Counted from the first letter of the stretch, positions 1-10,970 are shown. The stretch is 30,007 nt of DNA from Chromera velia (GCA_018398765.1 JAHBMJ010001278.1:2501-32507), one strand, 5' to 3'. The notes: generated by a model not told the origin, from the sequence alone. A program made the numbers and translations.

Positions 1-178
1 TGGCCATCGGGAGACTACTTTCTTTAAAGTGCTTTCATGAATGAACGCCTATAGCTCTTGCTTTAGTATGCCCTCTAGTATGCCCTGCATACAACCATAT
101 TTCCAAATTATAATATTTGAATTAAAAATATGCAATTGTCTAAGCAATTGTCCAAGAAATTGTAGCTAAAATTGCAGA

Positions 179-480
179 TTGTGTATAGATTGTGTAGCGC
201 GGCCGAGGGCTTGCCTTCGTATAGCGCAGTGTTACAACCTTCCTACTTGGGTGGCCGGGCGCCTACCTAGCTGTGTCTTACCGAAGTTAACTAGTCTGAT
301 AAGTGATTTTATCAGTTCAACAAGTGAACTTCTAGGTTTGACAACTGAGGTTGAAGGTTCGACAACTGAGCTTGAAGGTTCGACAGCTTAAGAGTCACAT
401 ACGGAAGTCACTGGTCTGATATACGGAATCAAGTTCCGACATACGGAATCAAAGTCCGACAAACCAATTACAATTTTCTG
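179..480 (+). repeat. Short tandem repeats of 20-21 bp ('TTCGACAA' family)
   Basis: Three 21 bp units of the form GGTT(C/T)GACAACTGAG-TTGAA lie around 336-389, followed by roughly 20 bp units built on ATACGGAATCAA and TTCCGAC at about 401-460. The 21 bp period makes a 7-residue repeat in the overlapping 70 aa frame, which I do not regard as a gene. More dispersed TCGACAA words occur at 605-612 and 748-756. Confidence 0.75.
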
Positions 481-852
481 GATTCAAGTTTGACTTCATT
501 GAATGTCAGATCAGGATCCATAAGATCATGAATTTCATGAAAAGCTTCAATCGCACAAAATTGTTATAAAATGGTTTGACATAAAAAGCCATCTGAGTCA
601 GAGTTCGACAAAAAGATTGACACGTTCTTCTTCTTTTTATGTGTATCTCTTTTTTAAGTTCTTAATTTTCTTATATATTTTCTGTATTCTGTTTTGTCTC
701 TGATCTGTTTTGCTATTTCTGTACGATAGTGCAACAAAATTCACAAAAAGATCGACAAAAAGAGCAACAGAAAGATTTGCATGCTCTGCAGAAAGTTTGC
801 AAAAGTTTTTATATTTTTCCTCATGGAACATACAAACTTTTTTTTCACTTCC
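481..852. other. AT-rich intergenic DNA, no gene seen
   Basis: AT-rich stretch with T-runs and scattered TCGACAAAAAG words. No supported coding frame. Confidence 0.6.
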
Positions 853-905
853 ATTTAACTGACTGTACTGACAATTAAAACTTTTGTACTAGAAAGTGAC
901 TTTGA
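853..905 (+). repeat. Left copy of a 53 bp inverted dispersed repeat
   Basis: Matches the reverse complement of about 9499-9550 with only one or two differences. It includes the string CTGACTGTACTGACAATT. It could be a terminal remnant of a large element or two independent insertions of one family. Confidence 0.85.
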
Positions 906-1389
906 AAAATTTAGTTTTTAAAACATTAAAATAGATAGTTTAACCTTTAAATTAGTTGATTTTCATAATTTATTTAAGACTATCTAAGCTTAGTAAGATA
1001 TTTAAAAAATGAAATAAAAGAATGTATATATAGAGTATATATTTTTTCAAAACCATAAATTGTCTGGTACCTATCATCGTAAATTAACGCTAAGACGAAA
1101 ACACAATAAAAAATGCATCTAAATGGTCTTGAATCGATCTGATTGAAGCATTTCTTCTCATAATCATAACTGTTTTATTTTCAATTCACATAAGGCACTG
1201 CTCAACGGTGGGCGTGTCAAGGGCAGGGGTGGGGGTGGGGGGGGCAATCTCAGTATATATCAAACATGTACACCCGTGAACGCCACCTACAGAAATACGT
1301 GCACACAAACAGAAAGTCAGTCAAATTGCCAGAATACACATAAAAGCATGCATGCAAATACAACCTGTATCTTTAATTTGTATCAGAAT
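906..1389. other. AT-rich intergenic DNA with a G-rich patch
   Basis: No gene seen. At 1219-1243 the plus strand has several G runs close together (GGGG-T-GGGGG-T-GGGGGGGG), a possible G-quadruplex. Confidence 0.55.
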
Positions 1390-2140
1390 GATACATGAAA
1401 GCAGGAAGACCAAAATTGGGAAAGCAATCGGACGGGCAGGAAGGCCAAAATCGGGAAGGCAATCAAGCGGCAGGAAGGCCAAAATTGGAAAGCAGTCAGG
1501 CTGCCACGAAGACCAAAATTAGAAGGCAGGCATGTAGGCAGAAAGAACGAACTCTGGAAGGCAGTTAGACACACAAGAAGGCCGAACTTGAGAAGATAGT
1601 CAGGCCAGTAGGAAGAACAAAATTGGGAAGGCCATTGGGCAAACAGGATGACCGAAATTAGGAAGCGTTAGGAGGAAACTTAGGCAGGAAGGAATGCTAA
1701 AATAGGGAAGGCAATCAGGCAGGCAGGAAAGCCGAAATTGGGAAGGCAACCAGACAGGCAGGAAGGCTGAAATTGCGAAGTCAGTTAGGCAGACAGAAAG
1801 GCCAAAATTTGGAAAGCATTGAGGCAGACAGAAAAACCGAAATTTGGAGGGCAGTCAGGCAGGTAAGAAGGCCGAAATGAGAAAGCAGTCGGCATGGCAG
1901 GAATGCAAAACTCTGGAAAGCAGTCAGGCAGGCAAGAAGGCCGAAATTGGGAAGGCAATCGGGCAGGCAGGAAGACCGAAATTGGGAGTGCGGCGAAGGC
2001 CGAAATTAGAAAGGTAATAGGGCGGGCGGAAAGGCCGAAATTGGGAAGGCATTTAGCCAGACAGAAAGGCCGAAAGCTAGAGAGCAGTCAAGCAGGCAAG
2101 AAGGGCGAAATTTCGGAGGCAGTCAGGCTGGTAGAAACAA
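1390..2140 (+). repeat. Degenerate minisatellite of about 35 bp units
   Basis: About 20 diverged copies of a unit near 35 bp, built from the words GGCAGTCAGGCAGGCAG, GAAGGCCGAAATTGG and GAAGGCA. Copies drift by small indels. The 109 aa frame at 1894-2223 is a by-product of the repeat. Confidence 0.93.
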
Positions 2141-2800
2141 ATACAGGCTCGGCACGTATGGGCGCTGCCCTTTCGCAGTCTGAAGACTGCGGCCGTAACA
2201 AAAATGCACAGACTTACCTCTGAGGGACTTGAAGATGGACTGGAAGACAAAACAAAAGTCTTTGGAAGGAGATCTACGACCTGCAAAGAGTAGAGAAGGG
2301 GGGCAGGGGTGAGCAACACACGAAAAAGGAGACGGCAGTTTTATGCCTTGCCGAGGGCAGACCGGTCAGTCGCTCAGAAACCATAATGGCCAGGTTACAG
2401 CCACACAGGAACACTTACAGACATCGTACAAAGCCTTCTGCATACACCAAGAAGGCTTATCTCTGCCTAGGGTATTTCACTTATTTGAGCCGACCTAAGA
2501 TTTTGACAGGTTTTTAGGTATAAAATTTAGTGTTTTAATCTTTTGTCTTGCTTTAAACTTAAAATCAAAGCTCTAAAAAGCTCAAAAACCTATTTAGATA
2601 CTGTTTTAGGTAAGAGGGCTTAAGTTTTTATAGGTTATATGAAGTTTTAGGGGTGGTGTCACTAAAGGTCTTTTTTTTTGGTTTTATAACCTAGCTTTCA
2701 TGGAAAAAACGTGCAGAAACCGTCAAAAACCTACAAAAACCGCATCTTTGACAGCCCTCGGCCGCTGTTGATGAAGACTAAAACCATCTTCGGCGGCTTT
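2141..2800. other. Intergenic DNA with recurrent AAAACCTA/TAGGTTTT words
   Basis: No gene seen. Between about 2493 and 2750 the words TTTTTAGGT and ACCTACAAAAACC recur in both orientations, with TTTTGACAGG near one end and CCGTCAAAAA near the other. This suggests a worn inverted-repeat element, at low confidence. Confidence 0.4.
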
Positions 2801-3068
2801 CGATCAAATGTACCTTAGTGTGTGGGAGGTTTTCTATGCGTTCACCCCCCTCCCCCCTCCTCTTCCCTCCCTCCCCTTCCTCAGACCCAGCCTAGGACTC
2901 GGTGTTCTCCTTCTTATCAGACTCATGGGCAATATCAGTCATCGTGGTCTGATGTGGATCAGTCAGATGGTTGTTCAGACAGTGAAGGACAAACTTTTTA
3001 GACTTCAGAATGTTTGTTTCGGTCATCCACATGAGGAAAGCCCCACCTTCATCATGCGTTACCGGAGT

Positions 3069-3466
3069 GAGGGGACTATTCCGTAGGGATTGGAGACATT
3101 GTTGCTTGTTATTGGGAGACGGTTGATAGCAGGAATGAAAAATGGTTTGTAAGTAAAGTGGTGGATCTGGTTGATCCAAATGATGTGCATCATGTAACAA
3201 AGAAAGGTAGAAGCTTGGGTATTACCCGTATCGCATATGTAGAAAAAAATTCAGATTTCTGCGCTCGTGTCATTTTATATGAACGTGTGTCTTCTTCTGA
3301 TAAAACCACCGAATTCAAACCTCTTTTGTTTTACTGAATTTTAATACCGAGAACAGATGATACGCCTCTTTCTGCCGTATTCTTTTGGTTGCACTCTGCG
3401 ATGTTGATTGGAGGAGGGGTCACGATAAATAATGATGAGCTTGCTCGATCAAGCAGAAAGTCAGTT
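3069..3466 (+). pseudogene. Decayed coding frame of unknown (probably mobile-element) origin
   Basis: From a TGA at 3068-3070 one frame runs about 88 codons to a TGA near 3335, then continues in the same frame for about 43 more codons to TAA near 3464. There is no good start codon. The first part looks protein-like: GDIVACYWE, WFVSKVVDLVDPNDV, then KKGRSLGITRIAYVEKN and ARVILYERV. The GDIVA..W..KWFV.KVVD portion is reminiscent of small Tudor/chromo-like folds in transposon proteins. The K.GRSLGI...C.RVILYERV portion loosely recalls tyrosine recombinases of Crypton/DIRS type. Neither match is secure, and no catalytic motif is visible. Confidence 0.35.
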
Positions 3467-3887
3467 TAACAAGAGAATTGAACAAGCAAATAAAGATGAA
3501 GCAAGTGAATGACCAATTCTAAATGAAACAAACACCTTTTCTGATCAGTACTTATAAGTTTTATTTTGGTTTTTCAAAGTTTTTTTAAGTTTTCTCAGGC
3601 TTTGCTATAAGTTTTGTAACGTCGTCTTTAATAATTTGAAACTTGAAGTGGCACTTTCATAAAAGCCTTTGAAAACCACTATAAAACGAATCATTGCTAG
3701 CATAGTAAGTATCTGTATATGGTTCTTTAGGGAAAAAAACCATTTTGAACATACTTTTAGAGTGTTAGTCTAAGATCCTTTCGATTTCTAGAGGGGGGGG
3801 ATCAAAAATATTTTTTTTTTATTCTTTTTTTTAGTGATATACCCTAGATCTCTGCAAACAAGATTTTTTCAATTCCTTCACTGGGAG
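3467..3887. other. AT-rich intergenic DNA, no gene seen
   Basis: T-rich runs and a G homopolymer near 3792-3800. Nothing else was recognised. Confidence 0.55.
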
Positions 3888-4113
3888 GGGGGGGTGGACC
3901 CTCTCGCAGGGGTACGAAACGATCGAATTTGGTACCCTTGGTGGAGGAGAGGGGTCCGACCGACCTGCTCTGCAGGTTTGCGTCCAAAATATGTCTACAC
4001 TCCTAGACACATTTTGGACGTAAACCTGCAAAGCAGGTCGGTCGGACCCCCTCCCTCCACCAGGGGTATCAAATTTGGTCGTTTCGTACCCCTGTGAGAG
4101 GGTCCACCCCCCC
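3888..4113. mobile_element. MITE-like foldback element (226 bp hairpin)
   Basis: Two arms of about 110 bp (3888-3997 and 4004-4113) are reverse complements with about ten mismatches, separated by a 6 bp loop (CACTCC). The outer ends are G and C homopolymers. No clear target-site duplication is visible. The several short frames over it are products of the palindrome. The size and structure fit a non-autonomous foldback/MITE element; the family is unknown. Confidence 0.85.
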
Positions 4114-4291
4114 TTGTTGCTAGTGGAACGACACAAAACGAACTGACCTGATTGAGCGATCTAAACCAGTCCGGCAACCCTTTTAGTTGCCGTATAACTC
4201 CTTTGCACCAAGGCAACCACTCCCACGAGCTACCAGAGGTGTCTAGCCAACACAGATACTGGAGGGGGACGAAACTCCCGAATCTGTAACC

Positions 4292-4769
4292 TGTAGAGTC
4301 CTACCCTGTGGTACCGCCCTCTGGACCCTCGCATGCGCTGTATCTGAATGAGCCCACGTACTAACGCCATGCTCCACCGCCACGTGTATATATGCAATCG
4401 ACTTGCATACATGTACGTGTTGCACGCATCGATCAAAGTTGTTGAAGTCGAGTCAGACTCTGCATGACCTTCGTATTCAAGCAGCACGTCACTTGAGCAA
4501 CGGATAACATCATCTGAGTCTGATGTCTGTTCGTCATAGATCAAGAGAGCTCCTAAGAGTCTGAGAGAGAAGAATGGGTAAAAACTGTGCAATGATAGAA
4601 TGAACCCAGCTGATTGGAATCTCAGATCGCTCTAGAGCTAAACTTTCTGTAAACTGTTGCCTGAATGAGTGTTGCTCACGTTCCTTTTCTAGAATTTCCC
4701 TAAGGTTCTTGTCCTCGCTTTACCTTCTGTCTGGATGCCATAAGGTGGCTAGACAGGAGGGATAAAGCA
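4292..4769 (-). repeat. Dispersed repeat, copy A, with coding-like minus-strand frame
   Basis: About 478 bp matching 7571-8046 at roughly 93% identity, with abrupt loss of similarity at both ends. On the minus strand both copies can be read as ...KNLREILEKEREQHSF.QQFTE.LALERSEIPI.W.HSIIAQFL..., and in a second frame as LLGALLIYDEQTSDSDDV and YEGHAESDS. Differences between copies in the first frame are often conservative (R/K, V/I), as expected for a decayed coding sequence. Copy A has a 2 bp insertion near 4388 relative to copy B that breaks the downstream frame. No terminal inverted repeats or poly-A tail are seen. I do not recognise the protein. Confidence 0.85.
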
Positions 4770-5480
4770 TTGTGGTGACCGCTCAGCTCGATGAGTGTCG
4801 ACTCTCGCTTTCCTTCTGTGATAGAGATCAGATCTGTCTCTTTGTGCAACAGTTGAAATCCGATTGCAACGATATGGGCACGGTCAGGCAAAGACTGTGA
4901 GTAGGGGAATTCAGCGTCCCCTTGCATCCCAAGCTGCCTGGAGCCCTGTTTTGGAGATCCCCTTCGAGTCTGATCCTGGACTTTGCCTTTGTCCTTTGGT
5001 AGAGAACCCAAAGATCGTTGGAGGTCGCCAAAGCCGATAGTAGAGACGTTGCTTGGTGTTGCTCGGGACTTTAAGGAGCCTGATGTCATTAAGAATGCCG
5101 CCTACGAGCAGATCGCAATTCAAATGGCCAGTAGAGTACTTTTCCTATGCCTTTTAATTCTGCAACTGTCTCCGTCTTCCGGACGAGTGTCGGTTGATCA
5201 CTTTCACTTGTCTTTGCTGTTGGTTGCTTGCTTGTCTGCGCAAGGCTGACCACCTTCGTGGCCTGCAATTTGAAACACCTCCAGCATGTCTGAGTCTGTC
5301 TAGACTGGTCCTCCAACAGCATCCAAACATAAAAAGACGCCCTTTGTCTCTCTATATCTCTGCAATGCTGCCATTTTCTTCCAAGAGTGAGCTTATCGCT
5401 TCTGGTTGTCTGGCTATCGCGTGGATCGTTCGATGAGTGGCCGTTCGATCGGGTGTGTGAGACTCTGCATACATGTTAAA
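4770..5480. other. Intergenic DNA with open minus-strand frames
   Basis: Overlapping minus-strand open frames (4700-5089, 129 aa, and 5089-5322, 77 aa) meet at 5089 in different frames. They lie upstream, on the same strand, of the coding-like part of repeat copy A. They may be a longer decayed element gene whose 3' part is the dispersed repeat. No domain was recognised. Confidence 0.35.
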
Positions 5481-5756
5481 CAGACAGAAGGAACAGGTGG
5501 CGGCGTACCACATGGAACAACGCAGTGACGGCCGGAGTGCCAGCCAGGGAAGGCCATCTGCTCTGGGACTCCAACGCGGCGAGCCTGGAGTAAGAAGGAG
5601 GGGGAAGTAAGGAAGGGGTACTACAAAATGATATTGAGCCTGCCCTCGACGGCAAGAGAGGCAGAAGGGTCGCGGCAGACCTACTAAGAGACACAGTAGG
5701 GCATACGGCAGCTGCCGTCTCGTCTCTCGCCGGCGCTGGCACATTTTCAACTAACC

Positions 5757-5900
5757 GGAAAGGGCAATAGGGGGTCGTGGGAGAAGGGGGGGGAAGGGGG
5801 AAGAGGGGGTGAAAGCGGGGGACAAAGGGGAAGGGAAAGGGAGAGAAAAAGGGGGGGAAAGAGGGGGAGAGGGGGGTTGCTTCGTGGTGGGGGGGGCGAA
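5757..5900 (+). other. Purine-rich G-run tract
   Basis: A plus-strand stretch almost entirely G and A with many runs of four or more G. It could form G-quadruplex or triplex (H-DNA) structures. The 149 aa minus frame across it is a Pro/Ser/Phe-rich low-complexity artefact. Confidence 0.7.
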
Positions 5901-6072
5901 TCGAATCGAGGCTGGCCAAGAGCATGCGAAGTACTAGCGACTAAGTGTGACTGGAGCGTCTTTTATCCAGACTCTGAGTTGAGAGTTCATGTGTCAAAAG
6001 GAGCAGCAAGGGGATAAAACGAGATAGAAAGAAGAGACGAGATAGAAAGAAACCAGCAGGGCAGTCTGCAAT

Positions 6073-6435
6073 GTGTCCAGTCCCTTCCCTCCCTCCCTTT
6101 ATGCAGCTACTGACACGCACGAAAATGTGTTTGTGCTTGACGAGACGGCCAAGTCCTTTTGTCAACGAGAACTCGATGTCGATTGCCTACCCCTACGTCA
6201 GCTATGTATAAGACGGGTAGAGGATTGCTTAATTGCCGCCGCCGTGCGCTTATGCCTGCATGTGCCTGCGACTGCCTGTGACCGCCCTTGCGCCCCTACA
6301 CTAGACTTGGGGGGGGGGATTGAGCTCATTGCGAAGCTGAGCGTCAAAGAGATGGACTGCGAGAATGATAAGTCGAGCACTGCATATGCCGCGCATTCGG
6401 AACTTCTGGGACTCGAGATCCTTTTGGAAGAGTGA
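6073..6435 (+). other. Unassigned 120 aa open frame
   Basis: Uninterrupted frame ending in TGA at 6435 with a plausible amino-acid mix in its second half (ELIAKLSVKEMDCENDK, HSELLGLEILLEE). No family recognised, no conserved motif, and no neighbouring exons that extend it convincingly. Could be chance. Confidence 0.15.
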
Positions 6436-6500
6436 CCTTCCTTCTCTCTCAACTTCTCTTGGCTTTGCTTTGCGCGTGGCTTCAGAGTTAGACCCTTCGT

Positions 6501-7043
6501 GTGGCTGAGAGCACAAGCGTACGAGGGGGCACCTTCATTCGCTGTCTTCTTCTCGTTTTCGTCTGCTACTTTCCCTGGTTTCTTTTTTTGAGAGAAAAAA
6601 GACCGAAAGAGACTAGAAGAGGCGGAGAAAAAATGAGTAGAGGAGGAGCAAAGAGAAAAGAAATCTTTAAAGAGATGTCTGGTTCAACGAGAAAAGAAAA
6701 AAAAGTGAGGGGACAGCCTGTACATGTCTTTATGTCCCTTCTGTATCTTCTCCCTGCAGGAGGATGCCGGTGCTTTGGAGGCCCTCTGGGTTTTCTGGGT
6801 ATTGCCCCTCTCCCTCGCAGCACGGGAGTTGATGGGAGCCCTGGATGGCGGCCTTGGTGGAGCCAGCCGTCTCTGCACATGCATCTGCATGGAGCTAGAC
6901 GGTGTACCGGCAGGCGTCTCCCTCCGATAGGTCTGACCGGGTGCCGTTCATTCGTTGATGTCTGTTCTTGTGTGTTCAGTCGATCTACGGTATTGTTGAC
7001 GACAAGCGAACAGACGCGCATACAGTCTTCGGGAAGGGAGTGA
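6501..7043 (+). other. Unassigned 180 aa open frame
   Basis: Long open frame, with a long antisense frame over the same bases. In a third frame, after a TGCAG at about 6761, lies an open stretch (EDAGALEALW...) to TAG near 6930, which could be an exon on acceptor style alone. Nothing was recognised in any frame, so coding status is undecided. Confidence 0.15.
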
Positions 7044-7099
7044 GATAGAAGAGAGAGGAGGAAAAGATGTGAATAAATGACATTGTGTGTGAACATATG

Positions 7100-7570
7100 T
7101 GTGCGTGAGGCTTTTTACTGCCGTCCTGTGTTTTCTTCGTCTCTTCACGTTTTGTTCATCCTAGTTTGTCCTTCGGTCTGCCCATCTACTTTCATTCAGA
7201 AAAGATAACTGGAAGGGGTTCTCTTACAGGCGTGCTATTCCAAGTCTATCTATCGCCCGCTTCCTTTCAACAGGCTGGTCTAAGAAAGAGAGAAAGAAAG
7301 CAAGCTGTTCATTGCAAGTCTGTTTATATTTGTGCACGTTGATCTGATTGACTTGCATCAATGGGAAGAAATTTTTTTGCTTGTCAGCTTTCGTATCTGG
7401 ATATTTTTGACTACCTCCTTAAAGGTGTTCTGTTGGTTGCATGGGTTTGCATTGCGTCTGTATGGTTGATCGTGTCCTTTTGCTCATCTTTTTTCCCTTT
7501 CCGCGCATGCTCAAATGTGTCTGACTGATCGTGGGGACGCGATTTTCTTGTCTGTGGCCGGGGGGGGATC
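7100..7570. other. Intergenic DNA, no gene seen
   Basis: Mixed sequence with a GAAAGAAAG patch near 7287. No supported feature. Confidence 0.5.
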
Positions 7571-8046
7571 TGTGGAGTCCTACCCTGTGGTGCCGCCCTC
7601 TGGACCCTCGCATGCGCTATATCTGAATGGGCCCACGTACTGACGCCATGCTCCGCCGCCGCGTGTATACACAATTGACTTGCATGTATGTACGTGTCGC
7701 GCACGTCGATCAAAGTTGTTGAAATCGAGTCAGACTCTGCATGACCTTCGTATTTAAGCAGCACGTCACTTGAGCAACGGATAACATCGTCTGAGTCTGA
7801 TGTCTGTTCGTCATAGATCAAGAGAGCTCCTAAGAGTCTGAGAGAGAGGAATGAGTAAAAACTGTGCAATGATAGAATGAATCCAGTTGATTGGAATCTC
7901 AGATCGCTCTAGAGCTAAACCTTCTGTAAACTGTTGCTTGAATGAGTGTTGCTCACGTTCCTTCTCTAGAATTTCCCTAAGGTTCTTGTCCTCGCTTTAC
8001 CTTCTGTCTGGACGCCATAAGGTGGCTGGACAGGAGGGACAAAGCA
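7571..8046 (-). repeat. Dispersed repeat, copy B, with coding-like minus-strand frame
   Basis: Second copy of the repeat at 4292-4769, in the same orientation. Copy B keeps the YDEQTSDSDD frame open for longer (minus 7411-7869, 152 aa) because it lacks the 2 bp insertion of copy A. The left edge abuts a run of eight or more G. Sequence after 8046 is unrelated to that after copy A, which marks the boundary. Confidence 0.85.
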
Positions 8047-9498
8047 AACCCCTGCAAAAATAAGGTTCTAGAATAACAAGCTGAACACGATTTCGTCGTT
8101 GTCAAGCCTTCTAATACATTTCAATGGAACGCTTGACAACAAGATTTTATGGATAGAGGCCCATTCTGTTGACCTGACTTTCTGACTGGAGGAGAACTTT
8201 CTGAAGACCTGACTGAGAATTTTTCAGATAGCATTTTGATGGGTCAGCGCGCAGCCGGGAAGTGCTTTTTAGCCTTGGTGGGCCAGGCCGGCCGGGCCCT
8301 GGCCCGCAACGCGTAGCTTGCCTTTTGGGGCCGTCACATGGTTGGTTGATCTAAAATCGGCTCCCAAAATCGGCTTTCCGTCGAATGTTTCAAGTCGATC
8401 AGAGCTGTACGACCTAGTACCGCCTTTCTCCCATCACACAGACTTGCTCTCCAGTGATGAAAGTAGGCTTTATCAAAAGCCCAGAGGATTGGCTTCTTTA
8501 CTTTTTCTTGGGTTTATGACATTCACTCTACTGGTTGCCCTGAGAGGGCAATTTCGATCTTCCATCACGAAGGGCACGGCCCGTCTGACTCCACGCAAAG
8601 AGGCCTACGAAGTTGTCCCAGTAAGGCTTCTATTGAATCCTTTCCGTGCGTGCGCTCTAACAAGCTCTAGATGAGGAGCTAGAAAGGCTTTCTGGATAAG
8701 GGGGCCAGCTCTGGGTGGCCACTGGCAGAAGGTGAGCCACTTTATGAATTTTTGCATATCTGTGCTGCAGGTCAGACTGAGCCTTTCTCGGAGGACCGTT
8801 TGTTGGTGCTTGGGTTTCGTGAGAAAGCATTACGGCTGGTAATCTCCTAGGTAATCTCGGGTGATCTGAAGTTGTGGGAGTGAGACGCAGCTCTTGTTTG
8901 CATAAAAATTTGGAGGTAGGGCTCCTAGGTGGACTAAGACCCAGTGGCCAGTGCCGGGCCTCACCCAGAAAAAACAAGAACGCTATGATGGCCGGTCATG
9001 GGCAAGGCCTTCTGGCTAGAGGCCATAGATCAATCAGGCTTTCAGAAGCTAAGCATTTACCTCTTGTACGGTCATAGTGCTCAACATTTGTTTGGTTGAA
9101 CTGCTTTCTGTGGGTATCAAATCGGCAGATCTGTTTGTGGACATTCATTCTTACCTTTCATGGGGGTTTCCCACTGTATGCTCCCTCCTTACAATGTCAT
9201 CAGTATGCGGATTCGGCGTATTCTATTAGAAGTAAAAGTTAGCTTGTTTATGTATCACACTGCGCATTGTCACATGCCTGCAGAGTCTGCAATCACTCTC
9301 TGACATATCAACATACTGTAACTCTTTCACCTCACTCACGTCCAACAATTTCCAACATACACACCACAAACTCATTAAACCTTATCTTTAAAAGTTGTTC
9401 ATACTTTCATGCAGGTAAGAAACAATAAAAAGAATCATTCTGAGTGCTTTAAAGACTTAGTTTTTTTATATAAAATTTGGTGTGATATATAGAAAATT
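8047..9498. other. Intergenic DNA with an unassigned 118 aa plus frame
   Basis: No recognised gene. An open frame at 8318-8674 (plus, 118 aa) contains one hydrophobic stretch (LASLLFLGFMTFTLLVAL) and could encode a small single-pass protein, but there is no family match and no supporting context. A GC-rich patch of GGCCGGCCGGGCCCTGGCCC type lies at 8280-8306. Confidence 0.3.
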
Positions 9499-9551
9499 AA
9501 AAGTCACTTTCTAGTACAAAAGTTTCAATTGTCAGTACAGTCAGTTAAATT
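9499..9551 (-). repeat. Right copy of the 53 bp inverted dispersed repeat
   Basis: Reverse-complement partner of 853-905. Shortly to its right (9588-9620) lie TCCGACAAG and TTCGACAAG words like those left of the other copy, but in direct orientation. Confidence 0.85.
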
Positions 9552-10970
9552 TTCTATGCTCTTACTTGCAGTCCTTTAATAAGCTCGTCAGCAAGTCCGA
9601 CAAGAGGTTCGACAAGTTATATTTAGCTGCAAATCTTATTAGGCCACCTGGTCATACAGTGGCCAGCTCCTGAGCCTTTCTTTTTAATTCTAACCCGACG
9701 GTCTTGGTGGGATCATCCAGGCCATACACAAGCAGAATGTAACAGAATTGAGAGATTCAGAGAGACAGAAGGATCAATCAATAAAGTAACAATACAATAC
9801 CAACCTCCACCATATATCTCTATATGTCTTCCTTGCGTCTACCTTTACAATTCCCATCTCTTTATCTACCTACATCTACCTTTTCACTTCATCTTTCCTT
9901 CCACCTTTTCAACATTCACAAAAAACAGAGAGCAGGCGTAGAAATACAACCAAAAAGATAGGAATAATAATAAAAAAACAACCAACCATTTGCAACCCAT
10001 TCCCGGCTCACCTCCCGTCTCTTCCCTTACTTCAGCCTTCCTTCCCTTCAAATCACACACACCCAAACCCAGACACAAACAGCAAAAACAAAAGCAGAAG
10101 CGGTTCTAGGAAGCAGTTCCTCCAGGTTTCCAGGAATCCATTATAGAAGAATCTACTGGTGATACCGATGAATACAAGTGCAGCTGCCGTGCTGGGGCAC
10201 TTTCTCAGTGGGTAACAGCATCTAGTGCTCTATAACGTCATCAGGGTTGGAAGTCAGACTGAGTCTCATCGATCTTCCCCCTCACTTCTCCCTATTTCTC
10301 CCTGTTTCGGTTCCAAGTTCTCCTCCATTTCTCCAGCAATGTTCTGTTTATACTGCTCTCTCACCACAAGTGGTAGAAAGCAAAAACACCTCTCAGACCC
10401 TAGCTCAGACCTCTTTAGCTCCTCATCTTCCCTCGAGAACACCACAAAATTCAAGATAGAATGAAACAACATAACAGGGCTGAAAAGAGTCTAATCTGTT
10501 CTAGGCTCTCAATCATCTGACTGCCACAACACTCTACACAACCTGGTGATTCACGTGGCTAGCCCACCTGTCTTCATTAATCTACTTCCTTTCATCTCAC
10601 ACCACACTATCTGCCCCTGTGCAACCAAAAGCTCTGCTAAACTAACTGTAAGAGACGTACGGGGCTCATAAGTAACAGTAGCTTCTGGAAGAGAGTACTC
10701 TAGCCCTACTATACGCCTTGTCAAAGTCTATATAGTTCTGAGGGAGAAGTTGGTAAGTCTGGCAGTTAAACCTCATGCAATGACTCTTGGAATCAGACCC
10801 ACTCTTATATTTGATCTACTGATTGCATCACTGCGCATGCTCATCTATCGATCAGTCATTATACGTGCGCGCCCGCGAGCTATGCCATTCTTACGCAGGC
10901 CTAGCCCAAGCTAAGCGATGCTACTTCTAGTTAAGTGCCCCACAAGTCCAGACTTCCTAGTAACCCTTCA
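9552..10970. other. Intergenic DNA, no gene seen
   Basis: Pyrimidine-rich plus-strand sequence with short open frames only (under 90 aa) and no recognisable domain. Confidence 0.5.

Noticed and set aside
1390-2140. CRISPR-like array
   Set aside because: Units are contiguous and diverged with no unique spacers; eukaryotic minisatellite.
1894-2223. 109 aa Lys/Arg/Gly-rich frame
   Set aside because: It follows the 35 bp minisatellite and has no independent support.
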